Assembly: GCA_001800245.1 (NCBI GenBank)
Contig: MGVA01000020.1
Span: forward strand, 1 to 51,395
Direction: 5' to 3'
DNA from: Elusimicrobia bacterium RIFOXYA12_FULL_51_18
Lineage (GTDB): Bacteria; Elusimicrobiota; Elusimicrobia; Elusimicrobiales; UBA9959
Length of the DNA stretch: 51,395 bases
Shown here piece after piece: positions 1-7,536 of this stretch. Numbering within the stretch: the first letter of the stretch is position 1; each line of letters opens with the position of its first letter. The notes under the pieces are model-generated. The model ran no database searches, was not told the DNA's origin, and worked only from the letters and a program-made list of their open reading frames with translations. The translations under genes and the position numbers were made by a program.

Positions 1-840
1 AATCTGGCGCTGGTGAGCGACGGTGCCGGCAAGGTTGGTGTGAGCGCGGTCAGTAGTGCGGAACTTGGGTATGTAGGCGGCGTAACATCCGCGATACAGA
101 CGCAGCTGAATGGGAAGGCGGTTCTTGCCGCAACGCAGACTTTCACGGGAGGTAACACCTTTACGTCAACGGCGACTTTCACCGCGCAAAATGCTTCCGT
201 GCCGGGGATTACAATATCATCGGGGTTGATAGTTTCAGCCGGCAACGTCGGTATCGGCACTATTGTGCCGACCTCTACTCTTACAGTTGTCGGAACGTTT
301 AAATTGGTTGACGGATCGCAGGGCTTGAACAAAGTGTTGACTTCTGATGCGGGCGGTTTGGCAAGCTGGCAGCCTGGAGGCGGCGGAGGAGGGGATGTTT
401 ATCTTGCATCCACACAAACCTTCACAGGTCAGAACACCTTTATTTCTACTGTTACCGCTAAAGGCTTTGTAAATACTTCCCAGTATGTCAGTCTCGGCGG
501 TGTAACTACCTTTGCGGCTAATGGCTCAGGAGTGGTTCTGATGACACTAACCGCCGCCAATCCCATAGCGACCATCGGCGGCTGCAGCGAGGGAACCGTG
601 GGGCAAGGGCAAATAGTCACTTTCGTAGTCGCGACCTGGGCTACCAACGGAGCCGTAAGTTTCACTGATACCCCCAGTCCCCCTACCGCGGACAATATTC
701 TATTGCTGCACACAACCGCGGGTATCTGGATCCCGCCTGCCGCCGCCACATCGTTAGGGGCAACTATGACTTTATTATGTACGACGGTCAATTCTCATAA
801 GGTATGGGTTGAGATCGGGCGTTCTAATGCTACAGACTAA
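1..840 (+). CDS. Fibre-like surface or tail protein, C-terminal part (5' truncated by window edge)
   Basis: The reading frame is open to base 1 and ends at TAA 838-840. The GTG at 13 is in frame, but codons before it also fit, so the gene most likely begins outside the window. The product is rich in Thr, Ser, Gly and Val. It has a repeated stretch (TQTFTG-NTF-ST, nt 130-171 and 409-450), a NVGIGT segment near nt 243, a LTSDAGGLASWQ segment, then a Gly-rich linker. This style is common in long fibre or adhesin-like proteins of uncultured bacteria, where such segments recur many times. The last 110 residues look like a compact beta-rich tip. No enzyme motif is visible. The role as a surface or phage-tail-like fibre is inferred from the repeat style; the missing N-terminus prevents a firm call. 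Confidence 0.6.
   Translation, partial: NLALVSDGAGKVGVSAVSSAELGYVGGVTSAIQTQLNGKAVLAATQTFTGGNTFTSTATFTAQNASVPGITISSGLIVSAGNVGIGTIVPTSTLTVVGTFKLVDGSQGLNKVLTSDAGGLASWQPGGGGGGDVYLASTQTFTGQNTFISTVTAKGFVNTSQYVSLGGVTTFAANGSGVVLMTLTAANPIATIGGCSEGTVGQGQIVTFVVATWATNGAVSFTDTPSPPTADNILLLHTTAGIWIPPAAATSLGATMTLLCTTVNSHKVWVEIGRSNATD
130..450 (+). repeat. Two diverged copies of a 14-codon fibre repeat
   Basis: Codons 130-171 read ATQTFTGGNTFTST and codons 409-450 read STQTFTGQNTFIST. They match at 11 of 14 residues and lie about 280 nt apart inside the truncated fibre gene. More copies probably lie upstream of the window. Confidence 0.7.
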
Positions 841-893
841 GGCATCCAAAAACCCCTTTGATACGCGAAAACGCGGAGAGGTTTTCGGATGGC
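841..893 (+). terminator. Imperfect stem-loop just after the fibre gene; possible terminator
   Basis: The arms GGCATCC...CCCC (841-856) and GGTTTTCGGATGGC (880-893) pair imperfectly, and the tip CGCG/AAAA/CGCG (864-875) pairs perfectly. It begins directly after the stop codon. There is no T-run after it, so it is not a classic Rho-independent terminator. A role in transcript 3'-end protection is equally possible. Confidence 0.4.
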
Positions 894-1180
894 TTCTAAA
901 TACTGCTGAGGTTCGCTTTTATGTCCGGCCAGGGTTGCGATTGAAAGGGTTGGAGTATTTCCCAATTTTAAATTATTTTTATTCCCGATTATTTCGGATC
1001 CGGGAACCATTTCCAGCTCTTTCTTCGTCGGAGAAAGTGGTATGTCCGTAATCACCGCCGATCCGCGCCTTCCGTAGTATTACTGAGAAGACCAAGCAAA
1101 ACTCCGAATAGATTCAGAATAGGCGATGGGTTATACTTATCTAGCGCCAACTTTGGCAGAACAGTAAAAGGGGTATAAAA
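841..1180. other. Intergenic region with a long imperfect hairpin
   Basis: This 340-nt stretch separates the fibre gene from the SBBP gene and I see no credible gene in it. It starts with a long imperfect inverted repeat (841-893) whose tip is a CGCG-AAAA-CGCG hairpin (864-875). A smaller hairpin, CTTTCT/AGAAAG, lies near 1018-1036. A TATACT hexamer at 1132-1137 could be a -10 box for the next gene, but no good -35 box precedes it. Confidence 0.5.
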
Positions 1181-4100
1181 ATGAAATCGATTCCATTGAT
1201 TCTTCGGATGAGCAGAGTGCTCGTAGCGTTGAGCTTGATAGCCGGCCCCACGGGCCCGGTCTATGCGGGGCTGACGGGAGCTCCGCTATCCTCTAATTAT
1301 AAGGAAGAGGCTGCTTCCCGGCCGGGCGGCGAAAAGAACACGGTTCAGCCTGCCGGCCAGTTAAAGCTTCCGATGTATTTCGAAGCCAACCGCGGCCAGA
1401 CCGACGATTCCGTGAAGTTCTTCTCCCGCGCGAGCGGCTACAATCTGTATCTGACCGCTTCTGAATCCGTCATGGTCATGCCCCCTGCCGACCCCAAGCG
1501 CCAGCAGCCTGGCGTGGTTCGCATGAAACTGAAGGGCGCCAATGCCAACCCTCTGATCCAGGGCCTAAATGTACTGCCTGGGCGTACCAGCTATTTCTAC
1601 GGCAGCGACCCTTCTAAATGGCAGACCGGCGTGAAGCAATACAATAAGGTGAAGTTCGGCCAGGTCTATCCCGGCATCGACATGGTCTATCGCTTCGATA
1701 AGGGTAATGTCGAATATGATTTCGTTGTGGCGCCGGGAGCTAAACCCTGGCGTATCCTCATGGGCTTCGAAGGCGCTAAAAGCCTCCGGCTGGATCCCCG
1801 TGGCAACCTGGTCCTCCGCTTAGCGGATGGTGAGATGACCTACAAGAAACCGGAACTGTACCAGATGCTGGGCGCCAAAAAAGTATCCGTGAAAGGACGC
1901 TTTGTGCTGGCGGCGAACAGCCATGTCCGGTTTGAAGTAGGGAATTATATAGAGAGCAAGGAACTGGTGATCGACCCCGCGATAATGTACGGGACTTACC
2001 TTGGCGGTAATGTCGATGATTCCATCACCTCTATAGCGGTGGATGGCCTGAGGCAGGCCTATGTGACCGGTTGGACTAAATCGGGTATGAGCACTTCCGG
2101 CGGCGTAATGGGCTTTCCCCCGGCCACAAAGACCTATCCGGCGACAGCGCTGGATAACACTAACAGTCCCGTTAATCCCGCGGGTGCGAAGAATGACGTG
2201 TTCGTGGCTAAGCTCAGCGAAGACGGGGCCTCCCTGATCTGGCTGGCTTGGCTTGGCGGTAGTCTTGATGACCAAGCGAACAGCATCGCCCTGGACAGCT
2301 CCAGTGCGGGTGAACCTAAGGTTTTTATCACCGGTACGACCAAATCGAACAGCGCCGGCACAGCTTTCCCGGCCGCCGGCCCGGCGATGCAGACGTGTAA
2401 TATTAACCCCGCACCGGGATCGTTGGCCTTCGTGGCGGAGCTGGCGCAGCCGTCGAATATCCCCGCCCTTGTCTACTCTACCTGTTGGGGCGACTCCGTT
2501 GACGCCCTGGCTACCGTAGGCAATGCTATTGCGGTGGACGCGCTCGGCGCGGCCTATGTGACGGGGACAACGTTCAGTGCCCCTGATGCTACCGCGCTCA
2601 ATATGCCTATCGTCGGGGCCTTTCACTTCCCGATCATCGGCCCCGTTCCCAGCGTCGCTCCTTATGGTACCAATGGAGCGGCTTCGGAAGTCGGCTTTGT
2701 TATGAAGATCAATCCCGCGGGAGCTTCCGTGGCATATTCGATGTTGTTGGGACCCCAGGCAGGTATTACCAGGTCTAACGCCATCGCTGTCGATACCCTC
2801 GGCCAGGTTTGGGTGGCGGGCATGACGGACGCTCTCACCTTCTCTCCCGCCGGCTTCGACGCCACATTGCATCATTTCGCGAGCACGAAGACCGGGGGAG
2901 CCCCGGACATCGATGCGTTCGTCGCCCAGGTTACAGCGTCCGGGACCGGATTGCTGTACGCGACCTATATCAACGGCAATGTGGCGGAAACGGCGACCGC
3001 CATCAAATTGAACAACGGCGGGGTGACGCCCTATAACGTGTTCGTAGCCGGGTACACTAATTCCAGCACGGACTTTCCCTCCACCGCCTACAAACTTTTT
3101 TACGCGGGAGGGATACGCACCGCCGTCCACTCAAAAGAGCTTTTCGGCGGCTGGGATGCGTTCATACTCAGACTGAATCCCAACCAGCTCCCGGCGCCCG
3201 GGGTGGCGGATACGCCCCTGGAGATGATCTATGCGACGTACGTGGGCGGCGTCGGATTCGATCAGGCCTATTCCATGGCTTTGGACTCCCGTGACGACGC
3301 TTATATCTCCGGCTGGACCAAGTCGGCGAATATGGCTCCCGCCGGGAACGATACGCTTACGGACTGCATATCCCCGTGCGTAAGCGTCAATGTGACCGGG
3401 GCTGTGCAGACGAACACCTCGACCGATGAAACCGCTTTCGTGGCGGCGATCGGTCCCACGGGACTGGACCGGCCCTTCTATACTTTCCTGGGAGGGTCTC
3501 CCGGCACCGCCACCAAACAGGCCGCGAACAGTATAGTTATAGACTACCTCCATAATATTTATGTGGGGGGTATCACCCCGTCCAACACCTTCCCTCTTGT
3601 GAATGGCTCGCTGATGGGCGGCACAGCCGGTGTTTTCACCACACAGATAAACGGTACCGGAGTACAGGCTACCGGAACCGACGGTTTTGTGGTTAAGATA
3701 GCCCCGGTCTCTATATTCGGAGCCCCGCTGATCGCTTGTACTATAACCAGCATCAATCCGGGTTCCGGGCTTTCGGACGGGGGCGCCTCGGTCACCATCA
3801 ACGGCACGGGTTTCGTCGCTGACTACGGCGCGGGCGCCGTGACTTTTGACGGGGTAAACGCCGCGTCCTATTCGGTGAATACTACGTCCACCGTGATCAC
3901 CGCGGTATCGCCCAGGCATCCGCTTGCCGGCGCGCTTACTGCCGGGCCGGCAGTGCCGCTCCTGGTTTGGAACACCGTCGGCTCGTGCTCGGCTAATTAT
4001 AACTACACCCTTACCGCCACCGTGGTCGCAGACAGCGTGTGTGGGGATGACTACTTCTTCCCTTCGCCTGCCACCGGCGCAGTAGGTACCTTCGCATATT

Positions 4101-4315
4101 GTATGAACAAGGCCGGTACCGCTAAGATTCGGGTCTACAATACGATCGGGGACCTGGTGGCCAAGGTGGAGGATGCCAGGGCGGCAGGCGCGCAGCGCTC
4201 ATTCCTGAACACGGAAAGGCTGGCACCGGGCGTCTATCTCTACCGCTTGGAAAAAAACTATGGCGGCAGTGATTCTTTTACATCAAAAGTGAAAAAATTC
4301 GTGGTGCAGCATTAA
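1181..4315 (+). CDS. Large secreted SBBP beta-propeller-repeat protein with TIG domain and C-terminal sorting-like domain
   Basis: The 1044-residue product begins with a signal peptide (about 1-30, ending PVYAG). Residues about 60-265 resemble the domain that precedes SBBP repeats (FEANRGQTDDSVKFF). SBBP-like repeats follow to about 850, with recurring units such as YGTYLGG, SIAVD and AYVTGWT. Residues 853-939 look like an IPT/TIG fold (INPGSGLSDGG). The last 72 residues (973-1044) carry IRVYNTIGDLV and LAPGVYLYRLE, the style of FlgD-like or type-A sorting domains of type IX secretion cargo. The start follows a GGGG-rich site at 1169-1172. It is probably exported to the cell surface. The next gene encodes a PorV-like barrel, which makes the sorting idea more plausible. 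Its biological role is unknown. Confidence 0.8.
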   Translation: MKSIPLILRMSRVLVALSLIAGPTGPVYAGLTGAPLSSNYKEEAASRPGGEKNTVQPAGQLKLPMYFEANRGQTDDSVKFFSRASGYNLYLTASESVMVMPPADPKRQQPGVVRMKLKGANANPLIQGLNVLPGRTSYFYGSDPSKWQTGVKQYNKVKFGQVYPGIDMVYRFDKGNVEYDFVVAPGAKPWRILMGFEGAKSLRLDPRGNLVLRLADGEMTYKKPELYQMLGAKKVSVKGRFVLAANSHVRFEVGNYIESKELVIDPAIMYGTYLGGNVDDSITSIAVDGLRQAYVTGWTKSGMSTSGGVMGFPPATKTYPATALDNTNSPVNPAGAKNDVFVAKLSEDGASLIWLAWLGGSLDDQANSIALDSSSAGEPKVFITGTTKSNSAGTAFPAAGPAMQTCNINPAPGSLAFVAELAQPSNIPALVYSTCWGDSVDALATVGNAIAVDALGAAYVTGTTFSAPDATALNMPIVGAFHFPIIGPVPSVAPYGTNGAASEVGFVMKINPAGASVAYSMLLGPQAGITRSNAIAVDTLGQVWVAGMTDALTFSPAGFDATLHHFASTKTGGAPDIDAFVAQVTASGTGLLYATYINGNVAETATAIKLNNGGVTPYNVFVAGYTNSSTDFPSTAYKLFYAGGIRTAVHSKELFGGWDAFILRLNPNQLPAPGVADTPLEMIYATYVGGVGFDQAYSMALDSRDDAYISGWTKSANMAPAGNDTLTDCISPCVSVNVTGAVQTNTSTDETAFVAAIGPTGLDRPFYTFLGGSPGTATKQAANSIVIDYLHNIYVGGITPSNTFPLVNGSLMGGTAGVFTTQINGTGVQATGTDGFVVKIAPVSIFGAPLIACTITSINPGSGLSDGGASVTINGTGFVADYGAGAVTFDGVNAASYSVNTTSTVITAVSPRHPLAGALTAGPAVPLLVWNTVGSCSANYNYTLTATVVADSVCGDDYFFPSPATGAVGTFAYCMNKAGTAKIRVYNTIGDLVAKVEDARAAGAQRSFLNTERLAPGVYLYRLEKNYGGSDSFTSKVKKFVVQH

Positions 4316-4334
4316 TATTAAGGGGAGGATTTTC

Positions 4335-5813
4335 ATGAAAGTATTATCAATCGCAATAGGATGTGTCTGCGCCGCCTTGCTCTGCGGCCAAGCCTCGGCC
4401 GGGGAAACCGATTATGCCGCGGGCACCAAGGCCCTGCCCCTGCAGCAGGCGGGCGGGACGGCCAGGGCCGCGGGTATGGGATCGGCCGTGGTCGCGACCC
4501 CTCAGGGGACGGCGTCTTTGCTCTGGAACCCGGCCGGTTTGAGCCGCGTGAGATGCGCGGAAATCGGCATTCATCACAATTCGGGCCTCAGCGACATCAC
4601 CCAGGAGACAGCTATCTTCGGCGCGCCTTTGGGTGAGGTCAACGGGAATTGCACACAAGGTCGTAAAGGGAATTGCACAGGCGGCTCTATGGGCAGCCTC
4701 GCCGCCTCTCTGGGCTACGTGGACTATGGCAGTTTCATCGGCAGGGACGCCGACGGACTTCCAACCGCGAATTACCACGCCCGGGATTATTCCGGCAGTC
4801 TGGGCTGGGGCATGGAATTGCTGCCCGGCTTTTCCGGAGGTGTCGCTTTTAAGTCCAATCAGTCGGAACTTAATCGTACCAGCTATCGCGCCTATGCCAC
4901 TGATATAGGTCTGTTGTGGAACGTGATCTCTTCCCTGGACCTGGGTGTGGCCTATTCCAATATCAAATTGGGAGGCAATATCGGCCGGCTGTTTTCGGGC
5001 ATGCGCCTAGGCGCGGCCTGGACCGCGGACGACCGCTTGCTCTTGGCCGTATCAGGCGAACTGCAAAACAGTGCGGTGAACCGCATCCAACTGGGAGCTG
5101 AATACTGGATCGGCGAAGATAGAGATGACGCCCACGCTCTGGCTCTCCGCGCCGGCTACGCTATCAACTATCCGGATCCCCAATTGACCGGCCTGACCGG
5201 ACTGACCATGGGCCTGGGATATAACCTCAGCAAAACCACGGTATTGGATTACGCCATGGTGCCGACCGGCGACTTGGGCGCCTCGCATAGATTGAGCTTG
5301 ACCATCAAGTTCCATTGCCCGCAAAAGTCTAAACCTCCGCTCGTGGTCGCGCCTAAGCCGGCGACGTTGTACGCTACCGCCGCGCCCAGGCCTGTGTTCG
5401 TGCCTGTTGAGCCGGAGCCCGTAGTTGAGCCGGCGCCCATAGTGCTCAAGGCGTTCACTCTCGAAGATTCGCATTTCGACTTTAACAAATCTACGCTCAA
5501 GCCGGAAGGCATGGCGGCGCTGAGGGACAATATCCAACTCCTGAAGGATAATCCGAACACCAAAGTGCGTATCGCGGGCTACACCTCCATGAGAGGCACC
5601 GAAGAATACAACCAGCTGTTGAGCGAGAGAAGGGCCGCGGCGGTTGAGGAGTTCCTGGTCATGGAAGGCGGTATTGAGCCGGGCCGGATCACCACTATCG
5701 GATACGGCGAGACGCGGCCTTTAACGCAGGAAGTTTCGCCGAAAAAGCGTGATGCTGATTCGGCCGCCGCCAAGTCCAATATGCGGGTGCTTTTCACGGT
5801 TATAGTAAAGTAG
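4335..5813 (+). CDS. PorV/PorQ-like outer-membrane barrel fused to an OmpA peptidoglycan-binding domain
   Basis: This 492-residue protein has a signal peptide (about 1-22, ending ASAG). The N-terminal part carries AGGTARAAGMGSAVVATPQG and LLWNPAGL, typical of the PorV/UPF0164 barrel family. A Pro-rich linker (about 325-370) leads to an OmpA-like domain (about 375-492) with HFDFNKSTLKPEG and NQLLSERRAAAV. The usual GHTD Asp that contacts diaminopimelate reads GYTS, so that residue is Ser. The Arg of LSERRA is kept. A strong AGGGGAGG site lies just before the ATG. It follows the SBBP gene by 19 nt, so the two are probably co-transcribed. It may tether an outer-membrane cargo shuttle to the cell wall. 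The fusion reading is solid; the function is inferred. Confidence 0.78.
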   Translation: MKVLSIAIGCVCAALLCGQASAGETDYAAGTKALPLQQAGGTARAAGMGSAVVATPQGTASLLWNPAGLSRVRCAEIGIHHNSGLSDITQETAIFGAPLGEVNGNCTQGRKGNCTGGSMGSLAASLGYVDYGSFIGRDADGLPTANYHARDYSGSLGWGMELLPGFSGGVAFKSNQSELNRTSYRAYATDIGLLWNVISSLDLGVAYSNIKLGGNIGRLFSGMRLGAAWTADDRLLLAVSGELQNSAVNRIQLGAEYWIGEDRDDAHALALRAGYAINYPDPQLTGLTGLTMGLGYNLSKTTVLDYAMVPTGDLGASHRLSLTIKFHCPQKSKPPLVVAPKPATLYATAAPRPVFVPVEPEPVVEPAPIVLKAFTLEDSHFDFNKSTLKPEGMAALRDNIQLLKDNPNTKVRIAGYTSMRGTEEYNQLLSERRAAAVEEFLVMEGGIEPGRITTIGYGETRPLTQEVSPKKRDADSAAAKSNMRVLFTVIVK

Positions 5814-5836
5814 CAGAGGTGTCGGTTTGAACGGTA

Positions 5837-5875
5837 AGCGCCCCTGCCTTGCGGCAGGGGCGCTGTTTATTGGGG
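5837..5875 (+). terminator. Rho-independent-like terminator after the PorV/OmpA gene
   Basis: A perfect 12-bp stem (5837-5848 with 5853-5864, arm AGCGCCCCTGCC) closes a TTGC loop and is followed by GTTTATT. It lies 23 nt after the stop codon. The T-run is short but the stem is very strong. It would separate the surface-protein unit from tamA-tamB. Confidence 0.75.
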
Positions 5876-5998
5876 GCTCCCGGTAAAAAACCCCGCTCCG
5901 GTTCATGCGGGGGTGGGAGGGCCGCCTTTCCGCGCCCCGCCGCGGCAGGGCGAAAGCGCCGGCCTGAGAAAGCATATCGCCGGGGTGAATTTTAAAAA

Positions 5999-7531
5999 AT
6001 GTTTAGAAAAACCATTTTCTGCTGCGCGCTTTTGATCTCGGCCCCTTCCGGCCTTAGGGCTGCCGCTTTAGAGCCGTCCGGCGGGTCAGTGGTCACCGTG
6101 TCCTCGGTGGTTTTCAGTGGCAACGCAGTGATTTCGTCCGCTGAGCTCGGCAATGCCATTGAACTGCGGCCGGGAGTCTTCTGGACCGCAGGGAAAGGGG
6201 TTTTAGCCAAAGAAATACTTACGTCGTTTTATCATAACCGCGGATATATGGACGCGCAAGCCGTCGTCTCGTCCCTGCTGAGCGGAACTTCCGCTTTTAT
6301 CACGATCAACATAAAAGAGGGCCCGGTGTACCGCTTCGGTTCCACCATGATCACAGGCATGGGCGCCCTGAGCGAAAGAACAATCACAAAAGAACTGGGC
6401 TATGAAAACGGAGATCCTTACAACTATGAGAAGCTGATAAACTCCCAGAGCCGGCTCTATGCCGCCAACTGGTTCGAAGAACTGCATACGTCCGTCTCCT
6501 CCTCGCCCGCCTCGCGGGAAATAGACATCCGGATAAAGGTCCGTGAAAAACCGATGCTGTGGATGAAGGCCGGCATAGGCTACGGCTCCGAAGAAAAAGA
6601 ACGCCTTTCCCTGGGGTTCACCCATAACAATTTTCTCAATAAAGGCTACCAGGCGCAGGCGATTGCCACGTTTTCCAGGATCTGGCTTGACTACCACGTG
6701 GAAGTACTGAACCGCCATTTCCTGCTGAGCCGAACCGAATTGCGGGACGGCATTACCTGGCGCCGGGAACATCGCGATGGCTACGATATGGAAAGCGTGA
6801 AGAATTTGCTCAGCCTGGGCAGGAAACTCTCTCCGATTCTTTACGGCTCAGTCCAGTACAGGCTGCAGAGAACTCTCATTTTTAATGTGGACACCCTGCT
6901 TTTTGCAGAAGCACCTTCGCTTTCCCGTACCAGGTCTATATCGGTGGCCGTAAACAGGGACACGACCGAAGATTTTTTCTATCCGGCCACGGGCAACCGT
7001 TCCGAGGCCGCCCTGGAACGTTCCGGCGGGATCTGGGGCGGAGACATCGATTTCTACAAAGCCACCATGCGCCACACGGCGTACTGCGGGCTTTTCCGGG
7101 GGCTCACAGGTCTTATCTCCGCTTCTGGCGGCTTTATCCACGAAACCGGGCGCACTCTGGACGTCCCTATCTTTGAAAGGTTCTTTATGGGCGGAGGAAA
7201 TTCGGTGCGAGGTTACGCGGAAAGAGGCGTTGGGCCGGCGGACGCTAACGGAAACCCCATAGGCGGCAAGGTCTCACTGCAAGCCGACGCCGAATTACGG
7301 TTCCCTGTCTATAAAAGCCTGAGAGGAGCGGTGTTCCTGGACGGCGGACAGGTGGCGTACAGCCTGCGGGGCGCCGCGCCGGCAAACTGGCAATATGGCG
7401 CCGGCGCGGGGCTGCGCTATAGGACCCCTGTCGGACCGATCAGGCTGGACTTCGGCTACAAGTTAAACCCGGACAAACCGGCGGTCGTAGATGCCTGGCG
7501 CATTCACTTCAGTATAGGAGAAGCTTTCTAG
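5999..7531 (+). CDS. tamA: TamA-like BamA/Omp85-family outer-membrane assembly protein
   Basis: The 510-residue product has a signal peptide (about 1-22). Two POTRA-like modules follow, about residues 28-104 and 110-182 (YRFGSTMITG and the FYHNRGYMDA segment are typical). A C-terminal surface-antigen beta-barrel runs from about 190 to the end. The conserved barrel loop motif VRGY is present at 403-406. Two visible POTRA modules, a size near TamA (about 580) rather than BamA (about 800), and a tamB gene 5 nt downstream all favour TamA. TamA works with TamB in moving proteins or lipids to the outer membrane. Start choice: the ATG opens a good signal peptide, but the ribosome site is weak. A BamA-type role cannot be fully excluded. 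Confidence 0.8.
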   Translation: MFRKTIFCCALLISAPSGLRAAALEPSGGSVVTVSSVVFSGNAVISSAELGNAIELRPGVFWTAGKGVLAKEILTSFYHNRGYMDAQAVVSSLLSGTSAFITINIKEGPVYRFGSTMITGMGALSERTITKELGYENGDPYNYEKLINSQSRLYAANWFEELHTSVSSSPASREIDIRIKVREKPMLWMKAGIGYGSEEKERLSLGFTHNNFLNKGYQAQAIATFSRIWLDYHVEVLNRHFLLSRTELRDGITWRREHRDGYDMESVKNLLSLGRKLSPILYGSVQYRLQRTLIFNVDTLLFAEAPSLSRTRSISVAVNRDTTEDFFYPATGNRSEAALERSGGIWGGDIDFYKATMRHTAYCGLFRGLTGLISASGGFIHETGRTLDVPIFERFFMGGGNSVRGYAERGVGPADANGNPIGGKVSLQADAELRFPVYKSLRGAVFLDGGQVAYSLRGAAPANWQYGAGAGLRYRTPVGPIRLDFGYKLNPDKPAVVDAWRIHFSIGEAF

Positions 7532-7536
7532 CGGCT

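Noticed and set aside
809-1051. 80-codon frame after the fibre gene
   Set aside because: It overlaps the end of the fibre gene and the hairpin region, has no ribosome site and no homology signal.
1820-3130. Long open frame of 436 codons on the - strand inside the SBBP gene
   Set aside because: It is antisense to a gene with a signal peptide and family motifs; its product is Arg/Gly/His-rich with no recognisable domain. It is a high-GC shadow.
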